This document shows positions 1-11,786 of a DNA stretch of 64,000 nt, in pieces. This stretch comes from Tretioscincus oriximinensis (Eukaryota > Chordata > Lepidosauria > Squamata > Gymnophthalmidae). The notes under the pieces were generated by a model. That model saw nothing but the letters and a program-made list of their open reading frames with translations, ran no database searches and had not been told where the DNA came from. Both the position numbers and the translations under genes were made by a program. Each line of letters opens with the position of its first letter. Position 1 is the stretch's first letter. The DNA is taken from the NCBI GenBank assembly GCA_022410635.1, contig JAJVDF010000448.1, forward strand, positions 514,318 through 578,317, in the 5' to 3' direction.

Positions 1-98
1 AAGAAGAAGAAGAAGAAGAAGAAGAAGAAGAAGAAGAAGAAGAAGAAGAAGAAGAAGAAGAAGAAGAAGAAGAAGAAGAAGAAGAAGAAGAAGAAGAA
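1..98 (-). repeat. (AAG)n microsatellite, SINE tail
   Basis: Pure AAG on the plus strand from the first base of the window. It directly continues the 3' tail of the minus-strand SINE at 99-341, so it is probably a tail-derived microsatellite. It is cut by the window edge. Confidence 0.97.
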
Positions 99-341
99 CT
101 GGGTTCTTATACCACTTTTCTAACTTTTCAAAGGGACTCAAAGCGGCTTACAAGGGTATTTTGCCCGAAGGCTGACATTCTATCTTCCCCACCAGGTTGT
201 GGTGGCTCTCATGTATCTACTTGCAGTCAGTTGCAAGTTCTTGCAATTCATGGTTTTGAATAGCTGGGTTGGCTAGAGCTACAGGCTAGCCCCATCTCCC
301 AGCTGAAAGACGGATTTCCTGAGCAACTGAGCTATACCACA
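99..341 (-). mobile_element. tRNA-headed SINE (Sauria-SINE type)
   Basis: Read on the minus strand it starts with a tRNA-like head (tatagctcagttgct, like an A box), continues through a body shared with the copies at 11337, 18370, 30329 and 60065, and ends in a tataagaaccc tail followed by TTC repeats. The shared body includes blocks such as cttgcaattc and ccaccaggttg on the plus strand. Confidence 0.85.
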
Positions 342-597
342 CATTAAAGGTATTCTAGTTACAATATCCCACGTCACTGAATTCTTTTTCACATTTATCT
401 TTAGTGCATTCAAGAAAAATGAGCTTGCTGTCCAGAACCTCCCCTCCCTCCCCCACCTTGACATGCCCCAGCCACATTTTTCTATACAGTAAGTCACAAA
501 GCTCCACATTATTAATGATATCATTGGTTGTGCGGGGCTGCCTGTCCAACATACTTTGACCAATTAGATTGCTTGAAGCACTGATCCAGGGCATAGA
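342..597. other. Unassigned intergenic or intronic DNA
   Basis: No coding sequence, repeat family or strong structure was recognised. Confidence 0.5.
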
Positions 598-757
598 ACT
601 CCACCTAGGGTTGCCACCTTTTGATCAGTGAAATAAGGGTCATACTCTTAAAAATAAGGGACAGTTCACAAAAATAAGGGACACTAAAAAATAACATCCA
701 CAACACCTGACTACACTACCATTTGAAGAAGACACTTCCACACTTCCTACTTCCTGT

Positions 758-1731
758 TGTTGCGTCCTCCATTTTACAGGTTTGTGTTTCTTTTATAAAC
801 TTAGCAGATATCCCAGAGGGAGGGGGGAAGAGCAGGCCTGGGCAGGGGCGTGGCTTCCTGAATCCCTGTTTGGCAGGGGGCATGGCTGGAGGAGCCAGCC
901 AATGGGGCCTCAAATAGCCTGCGGGTCAGCAGATAAAAGGGAAGCTGACCAGGGCTAGAGGCCTTTCTGTTGGAGAGACTTGGGGTGTAGCAAGTTGACA
1001 GAGGGGTCCACTTCTGATCTGCCTCAGAGGGAGGGGGTGGAAGTGTATGGTGGCCTGGAAGAGTCAAAGTTGAGGCTTGACTTGGGGCTAAAACAAATAA
1101 ATAGACATCGTACCTAAGGGTATAAATGGAAACTAAGATAGTTGTCTGGATGTCGCCTCCGGGATGGAGCAACAGGCAGGACTCTTGAAATACCATTTGC
1201 AGGGAGTCACGAACAGGAGCATATTTTGCTTTCCTCTGTTCGGACTGCCCAGGTGCATCTGGTGGGCCTCTGTGTGACACAGAATGCTGGACTTGATGGG
1301 CTGTGGCCTGATCCAGTATGGCTCTTCTTATGTTCTTATGTTCTTATTGTACCTGTCTCTTTCTGGAAACAAAGGTTGCTCTTGATGGGAGCTTGAGCTT
1401 GAGTCAGGCTTACTTTAGAAAAGCCGAAACTTTATTATTCTTATCTTTCTTTCTATTTCTTATTTGTTAACAATAAACTTGTTATTTGTTCCAATTCAAA
1501 TATCTCTTTCTTTCTTTTGTTTATGTAACAACACTAAATAAGCAGCTACTGATGGGGGCTGAAAATGAAGCCCCATCACTGAAGTAAACACAGAGGCNCT
1601 GTGTAGGCCTGAGGATATTCCTGTTGCTCCAAGCAGTCGCGGGTGCTGGCTTGGGCAACAGGGTAGATATTGTGGCACCCCTAGCTGGGAGGGTCATCTA
1701 ATAGTGGGGCCTTCAAGTAGGNGTCGCTACA
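758..1731 (+). mobile_element. Solo LTR interrupted by CR1
   Basis: It begins TGTTGCG and ends CGCTACA, so the ends are near-inverted and have the TG...CA form. It is flanked by the identical 5-mer CCTGT at 753-757 and 1732-1736. A TATA-like ataaaagg lies near 933 and an aataaa polyadenylation signal near 1471, giving a U3-R-U5 order on the plus strand. Without the CR1 insertion (1116-1348 plus duplication) the LTR is about 735 bp. No internal retroviral or Gypsy-like genes are present, so it is a solo LTR of undetermined class. Confidence 0.72.
1116..1348 (+). mobile_element. CR1 retrotransposon 3' end
   Basis: This is a 5'-truncated CR1 consisting of the 3' untranslated region and the TTCTTATG-type terminal repeat. 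It is flanked by GTACCT at 1110-1115 and 1349-1354, a probable target duplication. It is very similar to the 3' ends near 36950-37172 and 37765-37992, which suggests one recent subfamily. Confidence 0.9.
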
Positions 1732-2094
1732 CCTGTTCCTTTCTATTTGAATTTCGCTCACAATATCCGGCTGAGAACAGAAATTCGCTTTCCTCGCACG
1801 GAGAGAGAACACGCTGCCTGCTGAAACTTTGATAACTTATGAGTTTGCATAAATTGGAATATAACGATCGGTATATTTCGATGCGGCAATTCGAATTTCA
1901 AATATTTTGAAACAAGCATGATATTAGTGGTATTTTGCGGGACACTGAATCATAATACAGGATGCGAGATTTTTACCTGAAATACAGGACTTCCTGTAGC
2001 AACCCTAATTGCACCTGAAACAGCAGACTAGAGTAATAAATCAGAATGGGCTGCAGTCGATGTGGCTGGACCTGTTTATCTCACATTGGCATTA

Positions 2095-2213
2095 CTAGCC
2101 ACCAGCACGTCTGAGACAGGTGCGGACAACCAGCCCTCCTTCATAGATCTTGGTTTGTGAAGTTGTTCTTCTTCTTCTTCTTCTTCTTCTTCTTCTTCTT
2201 CTTCTTCTTCTTC
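2095..2213 (+). repeat. Short repeat ending in (TTC)n
   Basis: The segment around 2135-2165 (cttcatagatcttggtttg) recurs at 18639-18665 and, diverged, near 16043-16070. Here it runs into about 16 TTC units (2163-2213). The family is not identified; it is possibly a SINE end. Confidence 0.6.
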
Positions 2214-3270
2214 CATGCAAAGCAAAGAAATTTGACTGAGAAAACTCACAAGGTTTATCAAAGTGTTTTGAAATTTTTCAGATCTGTTTTCCTAAAAAAG
2301 GAAACCCTTAATTACTTTCACATTGTTGTTTCTGCAAAACTCTCCAACAATGGCTAAATATTATTATGACACACCAGTTCGTATTCCTTAAGGCCTGGAT
2401 ATAAATTCTTGAATAAATAAAATAAATATGCACCACATATGAAACTCTTTTGTCTTTAAGTTTTTATTTAAATAAAAGTTCCCTTGATTCTACTGAAACT
2501 TCACTAGAGGGGAAATGTCTGTGGTCATTGTAGGATTTACTATTGAATTTAGAATAAGGGTGTCTGGATTTCCCTAATGTGTGATGGCTGAAGGCTAAAG
2601 CATCGCGTCTCACACAGGGAATGGTAAAAGCTGAATCAATAGTGGTTGGATTGTAGTAGTGTCAGGAGCAGGATTNTGTTGAGCTTTTGAGTGCATTTAG
2701 CATACTTTTGAAAGCATGGTGCATTTTTAAAACAACAGTTGCATTGAAATGTCTTTCTCTCCGCTATTTTTTTTTGTCAGATGAAAGAAAAAGAACTCTT
2801 TTAATCATACTGCAGTTATTTGTGATATTCAGAGCAAGCAAACAAGGTCTGAACAGTTTACTTCTGTGCTCAGCGGTTCCGGAACAGAAACCAAATGGCC
2901 ATATCTGTTTAGACTGTGCTCGTTCTGCCCGTCCTTTGTAGAAGTGCCAGAGTTCTCCACATCACTGACTTGAGGCTTGCTGTTAAAAACAGAGGCCATC
3001 TCACTTTGTTTGTGTGGCTGAAAGCTGGTTGCAACATGAGTTTCAGCTCTGAAATTCTTTAAGCGGGATGAAGGGATTGGGGTCCTTGGTGGAAAAAAAC
3101 TGTCAGGGACATAAATTGGAGGAAAGTATTTGTTTTGACTTCTCTGTGATTTGTTTGTTTCGGTATTAAACTCCTTGTCAGTAACCTTGGGTGGAAAAAC
3201 AAAATGAAACTGTAATTTTAAATTACTACCTGCAGATCAGATCTTTTGCCTCTTGGCCTGGTTTGTGAAA
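2214..3270. other. Unique intronic DNA, nothing recognised
   Basis: AT-rich sequence without a recognisable gene, RNA gene or repeat family. Confidence 0.5.
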
Positions 3271-3271
3271 A

Positions 3272-3530
3272 CCAGAGAAAAGAAGAGGGAGGAGGGGAGG
3301 AGGGGTTGAAGAGGAAAAGGAAGGGAAGGAAGTAAGAGGGAGAAGAGAAAGAAGAGGAGGAAAAGGAAGCAGGACAAGAAAAGGAACTGATACAGGAGAG
3401 GGGAGAGAAGAAGAGGGAGAAGGAGAAAAAGAGGAGGAGAAAGAGGAACAGAAGAAGGAAGAAGAAAAGAAAGAGGAGGAGGAAGAGGAGAAAAAAAGAA
3501 CAAGATAAAAGAGAGAAGGAGGAGAGGTAC
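3272..3530. repeat. Purine-rich (GA) low-complexity tract
   Basis: About 260 bases of almost uninterrupted A and G on the plus strand. The leucine-rich reading on the opposite strand is a composition artefact. It lies directly before the CR1 copy that starts near 3550. Confidence 0.93.
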
Positions 3531-3549
3531 CTTCTTCTTTAAATAAAGA

Positions 3550-4218
3550 ATCATGGGGATAATTAGGAAAGGAATCGAAAACAAGTCAGCAAATGTTGTT
3601 TTGCCTCTTTATAAATCTGTGGTGAGGCCACATTTGGAATACTTTGGAGGGATATTGTGGAACTAGAGAAGGTACAGAAAAGGGCAACAAGAATGATCAA
3701 GGTTCTGGAGCACCTCCCTTATGAAGTCAGGCTGCAATGTCTGGGCCTCTTCAACCTTGAAAGGCAACGTTTGTAGTGTACAAAATCATGCATGGGATGG
3801 ATAGTGTGATTAGAGAAAAGATGTTTTCTCTATCACACAACACTAGGACGAGAGGGCCCTCCTTGAAACTGATGGGCAGAAAAGTGAGAACAGACAAAGG
3901 AAAGTATTTTTTCACCCAGAGGGTCATCGATCTGTGGAATTTACTTCCTGAAGAGGTGGTAGCTAACAGCTTGGATAGCTTCAAGATAGGACTAGGCAGG
4001 TTTATGGACACCAAGGGTATAAATGGTACTGGGATGGATGCTGCCTCCGGGATGGAGCAACAGACAGGACACCTGAAATACCATTTGCAGGTGCATATTT
4101 TGCCTTCTTCTCTTCAGGCAGCCCAGTGCATCTGGTTAGCCTCTGCGTGAGACAGATTACTGGACTAGATGGACTCTGGACCGATCCAGTATGACTCTTC
4201 TTAGGTTCTCGTGTTCTT
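3550..4218 (+). mobile_element. CR1 fragment, RT C-terminal region to 3' end
   Basis: It aligns with 36440-37172 of the long CR1, starting at ggataattaggaaaggaat. There is a deletion after gaatact near 3643, and the copy ends in a degenerate TTCTTAGG/GTTCTTA tail. The reading frame is broken. Confidence 0.93.
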
Positions 4219-5130
4219 ACGACGTGCCTGAGATAGAACCGGAGCCAGAGTACTCTGCTCAACAGCTAGGGACAGCTTCTGCAGTTGTGACTGGCAACCA
4301 GCTTGTGTAGTCAGATCCAGAAAGATGGATCCATGATGACTTTCACTGAATGCCACTGAGCTCAGCAGAAAGACTGATTGAGGAACAGCGAGTTATGAGA
4401 TCCCCACCTGCAATCTCATCTATGAGCAGTTAGAAGGCTATAATTGAGTCCACACTAGACTGTTGCTAACTGCCAACCTTATCAATAGCAACCCTCTCTG
4501 CTCTTCTGAGTGATCCTCTATATTTTGAACTTTGATTGTTTGACCATTTTATCTAGTACAAACTTCAGCATTTGGACTTGTACTGTATTATACTTTGCTA
4601 CTGTCTTCTGTTATGGCAATAAAACTGTAAGTGTTGCTCTTGTTTGTGAGAGTTGCCAGCCAAAATAGGACAAGGAATGGGAGAAAGGAAGGTAGCGGAG
4701 GAGGAGGCAAGGAGAAGGGAGTTCAGGTAATCTCTATTTTTAGGCGCTGGGAGGCATGCCACCTTTAAGGTTGAAAGCAAGACACTTTTTAGTGGTGGAC
4801 AGCTATAGGACTATTCTTTTTAGTGCTAGGCAGTAATAGAGTCAAACATCAAGGAATAGCTTTAATTCATGAAAAGTTAAGGGATTTAAAAGTTATTGGG
4901 AGGTAGAGTTATTAACACCATCTATTGGCAGCTCTGATAGATGCCACACTCCCTTTTTTCCTTTGTTCAGATATACTTTGAGTGCTCTTCAGCTTTCCGC
5001 ACTTGATGCTTTCTCCTTGGACCCTTCACTCATCACCACTATCTAGTTGGTGCACCTCTTTTCCTCCGTAGGAAAATCCTAAATGACTAAGAACAAGACA
5101 ATACAATAAAATCCAACAAACCATTTTCAG
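4219..5130. other. Unique intronic DNA, nothing recognised
   Basis: No gene or repeat family was recognised. A purine-rich patch lies at 4670-4720. Confidence 0.5.
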
Positions 5131-5132
5131 GA

Positions 5133-5695
5133 AGTTAAAGATGCAGAAAAGGGCAACAAGAATGATTGAGAGGTTGGAGCACCTCCCTTATGAAATCCGG
5201 CAACATCTGGGCCTCTTCAGCCTCGAAAGATGACATTTGAGAGGTGATCTGATTGAAGTGTATAAAATCATGCACGGGATGGACAAGGTGAATAGAGAAA
5301 GATTGTTTTCTCTGTCGCATAACACTAGGAACAGGGGACGTTCCTTGAAGCTGATGGCAGAAGACTGGAGACAGACAAGGGAAAGTATTTTTTCACCCAG
5401 AGGGTCATCGGCCTTTGGAATTTACTTCCAGAAGAGGTGGTGGTAGCTAGCAGCCTGGATGGCTTTAAGACAGGATTAGACAAGTTCATGGAAGCCAAGG
5501 GTATAAACAGCTACTAAGTTGGATGTCTTGAAACTGCCTCCACGATGGAGCAACAATCAGTACTCCTGAAATGCCATTTGCAGGGCATTGAGAACAGGTG
5601 AACGTTTTCCCTTCTTCTGTTCCAACTGCCCAGGTGCAATTGGTGGGCCTCTGTGTGAGACAGAAGGCTGGACTAGATAGGTTCCTGTTTATGTT
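5133..5695 (+). mobile_element. CR1 fragment, RT C-terminal region to 3' end
   Basis: It is homologous to about 36570-37140 of the long CR1 and more diverged than the 1.1-kb and 37-kb copies. Its terminal repeat is replaced by a TTC/TTG/TCC-rich run at 5725-5776. Confidence 0.9.
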
Positions 5696-5914
5696 GTTGT
5701 TGATGTGGCTGTTGTTGCCATTGTCCTGCCCCTCCTTCTTCTTGTTCTTGTTCTTCTCCTCCTCCTCCTCCTCCTTGATCCTAAAGCAGCTTCTGAAAGA
5801 CTTCCAATAATATATTTTGGTGTTGCTTGGGTTACCAACAGGAAACAGTTTTGCAGTTTGGGCGGGGTGGGAAGGGGAACCCTGGGTGTTATACAAGAAT
5901 ATTTGTAGGGCTAC

Positions 5915-5930
5915 AGTATGAGAACCACTG
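5915..5930. other. hAT-type terminal motif
   Basis: The sequence gagaaccactg is the inverse of the common hAT end CAGTGGTTCTC. It is probably the right end of an old hAT element lying to the left; the left end was not found. Confidence 0.4.
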
Positions 5931-7210
5931 CTCTACTATCTAACAATACTAGTAAGCATTTCTCTACAATTCCTAGGGTTCATATTTGTGTAGGATCTTC
6001 ATTGTGAACAATAATGTAGGAAGATGTAATTTCAGAACTGTACAGGTCAAGAAAGAACTTCCTTCTATTGAAATTCTGGGTACTATTCAGTTAAGTATAA
6101 TCTCAAGAAAATTAATTACCTAGACTTTTCAAGTGTACAAAAAATGAATAATGTATCTTCAATACTTTTCTGTAGTTAAAGTAAATAATATGTTAAAACA
6201 TATTCAATTATGCCCGTACAGAAAAAAGGCAAGATATACCAATTTCTTCATGCACGATTTTCATCTGGCTGTGAGGAAGATGGAAAAAAGGGAACAATTA
6301 TTGGGATATGCCAATTACATAATTTAATAATTTGCTCTAATAATAATCAAAATAATGAGTTGCACTGTGTAGTTTGAAAGAATGGATATGAAGAGAAAAG
6401 TACATTATATTGCAGGAAGTGTTTATCTTGAAGGCATTTCCTCGCTATCGGAAAAACTACAGCATCTTTCACTGATATTACAGCTTACATATGACACCTT
6501 TTGGGTGATTTGCCAAGGCTGACAGAAGTTCAAATTGATTTGAATGTATTGAAGGTGTTTAAAAATTGGAACACAAAAGGACGAGGTCTTAATGAACTGT
6601 TGAACAAGGAGAAAGTTGAGTAGGTTGTCTGAACAGAAGAAGCAGATGAAGAAAGACAATATAGTCCCATTAAATCCTATACATATAGTTTCATGTTCAA
6701 ATCATGGCGCTTCAGATAGTCTTCAGCTATAACAATTATGAAATGACCAGGTTAAATGACTAGGCTAAATCTGGTTCCTTATTTTGTCTAGCATTTGCTC
6801 TTGTGGTGCCTCTGATTATGTGAAATATCCAGAAGTGAAATCACTCACTTCAGCATCTGGGTATTTTCCAATTTGAAGAATTCTGAGATCAAGTGCCAGA
6901 TGATGGAAAAAAATATTGTCATGTGGGGAAAATCCAGGTTCAGAGTTGTCTGCCCCAGAGTTTCACCTCAGAATCCCAGGGTTGTATTGGAATTGCCTTG
7001 GATACATATGTCAGTCAATGCTGGAATAATAGTGAATTGTAGGCCATTTTTATTGCAGCCTTGGAGAACCATGGTTTCAGGATATCTAATTTATTAGAAC
7101 ACATAAAAAGCATAATTCTTTACACCTTTCTGTTATTAAAATCATTTTCTTTTCATGGCCTCTAGGACTTGGTGAGTTTTCCTCCATTTGCTGCCCTTGA
7201 AACTACAGCT
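5931..7210. other. Unique intronic DNA, nothing recognised
   Basis: AT-rich intronic sequence with no supported gene, RNA or transposon. Confidence 0.5.
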
Positions 7211-7212
7211 GA

Positions 7213-7377
7213 AAATGTAGCTAGCAGCCTGGATAGCTTTAAGACAGGATTAGACAAGTTCATGGAAGTCAAGGGTATAAACAGCTACTAAGTTGGATGT
7301 CTTGATATTGCCTCCAAGATCGAGCAACAGGCAGAATGCTGGACTGATTCAGCACGGCTCCTTTTATGTTCTTATGT
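7213..7377 (+). mobile_element. CR1 3'-end fragment, internally deleted
   Basis: It has the CR1 end of ORF2, the 3' UTR and a ttatgttcttatg tail, but lacks the middle of the UTR: it jumps from caggcag to aatgctgg. Confidence 0.85.
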
Positions 7378-7705
7378 AAAATTTGGGAGTTACATTTTAA
7401 CTGTGTCAGTTGAAATACAGAAAAACAAAAAACCAGAACTTTAATCTGGATGGGTGAAGCGGGGCCTAATAAAACTCAAAAGCATAGGTTCAGGATGGTG
7501 GTGGTGTTATAGTTGCCCTACCATGGCTGCATCTCTCATGGCCAAGTAACATGCTCTAAATGTGGTAAAAAAAATAGATTACCATTTATTACTAATTTTA
7601 ATGCTTTTATTTTCAACTTTATATCAAGATAAATCATTTTCAAAAGAGGAAATGGTGTGGCATACCAGTATAAGAAGTCAATAGGAGCATAATAAATTCA
7701 TTTAA

Positions 7706-8226
7706 AAAGTGGAAGGCTTATCCTAGTGAGGAGAACAAAAGGGAGCACAAATTGCAGCAAACCAAATGCAAGGTAAAAGGAATGCCGAGAGAACCATTGA
7801 AAAGCACATTGCAAAGAACAAAAGAAATAATAAGAACTTCTTTACATCCATCAGAAATAAGAATCCTACCAGAAAAATAATTTGACCAATAGACAGCAAT
7901 GGACAGAAGAGGGATAATCAAGGAGTACTTGGAAATCGCAGAGAGGTTAAATGAATTATTTGCCTCAGCTTTCATTGAAGAGGACAGAGGTTATATACCC
8001 ACAATTGAACCTGTCTTTTCAGGAAAGACACCAGAGGAATTAAACTTGATAGACGTAACAAAGGAGAAGGTTTTTGTAAGCCTTAATAAAGTCATCATTA
8101 ATAAACTCCCAGGTGCAGATTGCATTCATCCCAGAATTCTTAAAGATCTCAGGTATGAAACTGCTGAACTTCTAGCCAAAATATATAATCTTTCCTTAAA
8201 ATCAGGCACAGTGCCAGTAAAGTAGA
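7706..8226 (+). mobile_element. CR1 ORF2 internal fragment
   Basis: It matches 35094-35615 of the long CR1, between the endonuclease and reverse transcriptase motifs, including the translated YIPTIEPVF and GADCIHPRILKDL region. It is truncated at both ends and carries frameshifts and indels, so it is older than the 34.7-kb copy. Confidence 0.9.
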
Positions 8227-9787
8227 GAATAGCTGTGCTTTTTTACTAGGTTTTGCCTGTTTCATTCCTGTCCTATTCTGTGTTTTATTTGGTTCTGATG
8301 TGCAAATGTGACCTGAGATCTTACACATGAGTCCAAAGACAGAGTGCATTGATAGGGAGGAGAGCCTCTTACTNGGCAGTTTTAGACTATTATATCTTAG
8401 AAAGCATAATTAAAACAATTGGTTCCATTCACATGATAGGCACAGGAAGCTCCTATAAGAACCCTTATGCTTAATAGCAAATATCACATGCATACCCATA
8501 CCCATTGGACCTGTAGGAGATCTGCCCCAGAAATATCCTGAGCCAGAGGGAAAGCTATGATCTTGGGGGACCAAGGGAGGATTAACAAAGCCCCCCCTTC
8601 TGCTGGGGCCTCTGTCTCCTTACCTTATTTTTAAGCTCTTCAGCATGACACTGAAGAGATTAAAAATAAAGTTAAGGAGCAAAGGTGGGTGAGAAGGCCC
8701 AAACTCACCAGAGCCCCCCTATAATGATCAAACCTTCACAGCCCCAGTGCAGTACCCCGATTATCCCAGTCTAGCTATGCCTCTATCCTGAGCAAAGAAA
8801 AGAACAAAAACACTAATTGTACCCTATCTATCCTTTTCACTCTTCACTGGTGACANCAGTGGGGTGATTTACTGGAAAAATTAAGTACTGAGTTAGAAGT
8901 GCTTGCTTTTTGCTGGGCATAAACCTTGAAGCTAGGAACATGCGCAGCTTCTTTCCAAGGCTCTGGTCACACAAATGCTTTTAAACTATTTTCAGACCTG
9001 AAGAATGGGAGTACTTTTTTTAAAAGGGTTTCCTTAAAAATATTTAGCGCAGCTATTCAGGACTGAAGGTGATTTAAAAGCAAATATGTGACCAGGATCA
9101 AAGACAGGGTGCTGGGCATGTGCATAATGCTTCTTCTACTTTTGACAGCCATAAAGAGTTTGCAGCAACTGCTGCATTGGCCATATGTTTGGCATAAATG
9201 ATTCTCTCATCTTCCATTGTGTCTCAGCAGGGAGAGGGAGGATATAGACCAGCTGGTATCAGATACCCCCCCAAAAGAAAACTTACTTTATAAAGTTTAT
9301 TATTAGTAATGGGATACTGATAAATGCTACTAATTCAAGGCTCTTAAATGTAAACAAGGATAATAAAACACAAAGAGCGATTTAATTGTAACTAAATNTC
9401 TTGTTCAGCCTCGTAATCTTTCCGGGCACTGAGTTTTAATGCATCTTTTTTGCCAAGCATATGTCCATATTTTATAGATTTTTAAAGTTTTATGATACTT
9501 ACGTCCCAGTTTGGCTACATTTAATGCTATGAACCTTATCAAAGGGGGAGAGCTGGGGAGTCCTGTGCTCAGATTCTCACACAACAAGAAAAATGCAGTT
9601 GGCAAACAAAAACAAAGCAAAATTACATTTTGCTAATGTTAATACATTAAGGAAAATTCCTTGAAAGGTCAAAAGTGGAGAGCTGAGTGAGTCGCTGCAT
9701 TTGTGTAAAGGTTATCTCTGCACAATCCCAAAAAATAGTACAACTAATCAACTACCATTTGAATTAGTATATTCACCACCAGAGCGC
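8227..9787. other. Unique intronic DNA, nothing recognised
   Basis: No gene or repeat family was recognised in this stretch. Confidence 0.5.
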
Positions 9788-9790
9788 TTA

Positions 9791-10186
9791 GGCTGCGTGC
9801 ACACCATGACGTAAAAAACGGTATAAAGTTACATTGTGAAATATAGCAATTGCATATCTGTGCACAGGAAACGTCTATATTCCATGACCAATTCCTCAAA
9901 TTGCTTCTCGATCTCGTCCCTGCACCCCGAGGCATTTTTTCTTTATTCACAGCAGCCTATGGAAACAACTACCACATTCTCGGTTGTTTTATCCTCCCGA
10001 GTCAAATTTGTGCACACGCCTGCATGCCGCCACAGACGCGAGAGGACGGGGGCTCTCCGGAACAATGCCTGAATATCCCAGAAATAGCTTATTGCAGGAT
10101 GACTGTTCAACAATGCTTAACCCATGTGCTGGAGTCTTCCTCGTCTTGCTCCAATCGAGGTAGAAATATGCTGTTTGCACGCAGCC
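9791..10186. mobile_element. PIF/Harbinger-like MITE, 396 bp
   Basis: The left end is GGCTGCGTGCACAC and the right end is TTTGCACGCAGCC, which are inverted repeats. TTA flanks both sides (9788-9790, 10187-10189), fitting the TWA target duplication of PIF/Harbinger elements. Related copies are at 14117, 29608 and 58956. There is no transposase. Confidence 0.8.
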
Positions 10187-10382
10187 TTAAATAGATAATC
10201 TGGTGCATATAAAGGGAGCTTCTGAAAACCAGAAGTACACCCAATGGCACCATGGAAGAGACCTAAATGTTCTGGCATATAGCTGTCAGAGTCACACTAG
10301 ACCATNATGAAAAGAAAGTGTCTTTCAAGTGACAGGAACAATAAGAGGAAATGGTGACCAAGCTTTCTGGGGTAGAAGAAAA

Positions 10383-10640
10383 AGAAGAAGAATCTGTTTT
10401 TTTATACCCCACCCTTCTCATCTGAAAAAACTCAGAGCAGCTTACAAGGCTAATTTTCATCCTATTCTATCTTCCCCACCAGACTGGTGGTGTTTCTCAT
10501 TTAACTAATTGAAATGTAGATTGAAAATCTACTTTCTTTCCAATAGCTGAGTTGGCCAGAGCTGAAGGCCAGTATAGGGTGCTTACTCCATATTCGACAC
10601 AGGGCCTCGAAACTCTTAGTGACTGGCTCTTAGTGACTGT
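10383..10640 (-). mobile_element. tRNA-headed SINE, diverged
   Basis: On the minus strand it shows the SINE body and a tataaaa tail followed by short TTC repeats (aagaagaag on the plus strand at 10382). It includes a box-B-like tttcgaggccct region near 10605. Confidence 0.75.
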
Positions 10641-11189
10641 GCCATTTGTACCTTCACGAATGTAGGAAGAATGTTAATTTGATCAGCATTGACTGCCTGA
10701 CATTGTATCACTGATAAAGATAGACTGTGCCAGATGGACTTGCTCAAGGCAAATAATACAACAGGAACNCTGGACAAGACAGCTCAGTTGCAACCCTTTA
10801 GATATTCCTGAATATAAGTCCCAATATTCCACTCCCAGTATTCTTTCTAGTTCTCGCTAGAAGTTATGGAACATTTGGAAGGCCTCAGCTGAACATCCCT
10901 AAAGTTGGTTTGATCTTCAGTCTCTCTCCAGGTGTTGGCTCTAGCAAAACCCTTTTTGTATCTCTGCCAATAACACTGCATAGAAGTGCCCGTGCAGTCA
11001 GCCATGTCACTCAATAATGGTTAGCTGCAATCAACAAATTAAGATGATGTCTGTTCTGGAAAAATCAATATGTTAAAAATTATGTATACATGTGTGAATT
11101 CACTAGCACATATATACACACATGTTTGCAATCAGTTGCTACTGAAGGAGTAGAAATCTTGAACACTTTCCTATGTCTGCAATTTCAAA
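10641..11189. other. Unique intronic DNA, nothing recognised
   Basis: No supported feature. Confidence 0.5.
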
Positions 11190-11315
11190 GAAATAGTCGT
11201 ATTAATCTGAGTGTAGAAAATCAAGCAAGGGGGTCTCATAGTGCTTTATAGATTAACAAGAAAATGGTAGTCTAACATTTGAACAAGTAGACTTGTCTAT
11301 GAAAGTTCATGCTGT
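11190..11315 (+). repeat. Interspersed repeat, family not named
   Basis: It shares an ordered set of blocks with 58550-58690: caaggggg(a)tctcatag, tagattaacaagaaaa and aagtagacttgtct. Both copies have the same orientation. Confidence 0.65.
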
Positions 11316-11336
11316 CTATCTTTTTCTTGTATGTCT

Positions 11337-11620
11337 TCGGATAGCTCAGTCACTTAGGAATTCGTCTCTCGTCTGGGAGATCGGGTTTCAAAGCCCTGTG
11401 TTGAACGTGGGGAGGGGTGAGCACCTTCCATTAGCCTGTAGCTCTAGCCAACCCAGCTATTCAAAAGCAGGAACTGCAAGAAATTGCAACTGACTGCAAG
11501 TAGATAGATGGAAACCACCAGAGTCTGATGTGGAAGATAGAATGTGAGCCCTCGGGCAAAATACCCTTGTAAGCCGCTTTGAGGCCCTTTGAAAGATGAG
11601 AAAAAGCGGGGTATAAGAAC
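11337..11620 (+). mobile_element. tRNA-headed SINE (Sauria-SINE type)
   Basis: The head reads atagctcagtcact ... gggtttcaaagccctgtg, with tRNA-like A-box and B-box positions. The body matches the 18.4- and 30.3-kb copies, and the 3' end is agcggggtataagaac followed by microsatellites. Confidence 0.88.
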
Positions 11621-11687
11621 CTCCTCCTCCTCCTCTTCCTCCTCCTCCTCCTCCTCCTCCTCCTCCTTCTTCTTCTTCTTCTTCTTC

Positions 11688-11784
<97 letters not shown>

Positions 11785-11786
11785 TT
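11621..11786. repeat. Compound microsatellite TCC-TTC-ATT-TTTA
   Basis: Four simple repeats follow one another at the 3' end of the SINE: CTC units, TTC units from about 11666, ATT units from about 11689, and TTTA units from about 11741. Confidence 0.95.

Larger units (their letters stand above)
606..2007. mobile_element. hAT-like DNA transposon, interrupted
   Basis: The left end is TAGGGTTGCCACC and the right end is GTAGCAACCCTA, which is an inverted match over the outer 8 to 10 bases. Flanking 8-mers at 598-605 and 2008-2015 (actccacc, attgcacc) agree at 6 of 8, as for an old hAT target duplication. The end motif also resembles the element at 27785-28220. A solo LTR (758-1731) sits inside, so the transposon itself was only about 0.42 kb. 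No transposase is encoded. Confidence 0.7.

Noticed and set aside
801..1280. 159-aa open frame on the minus strand
   Set aside because: It crosses a solo LTR and a CR1 3' end, shows no domain and is explained by repeats.
3237..3584. 115-aa leucine- and phenylalanine-rich open frame on the minus strand
   Set aside because: It is the translation of a GA/CT low-complexity tract.
11333..11405. Possible functional tRNA gene
   Set aside because: A- and B-box-like sequences are present but the segment is the head of a SINE with several related copies and does not fold as a complete tRNA.
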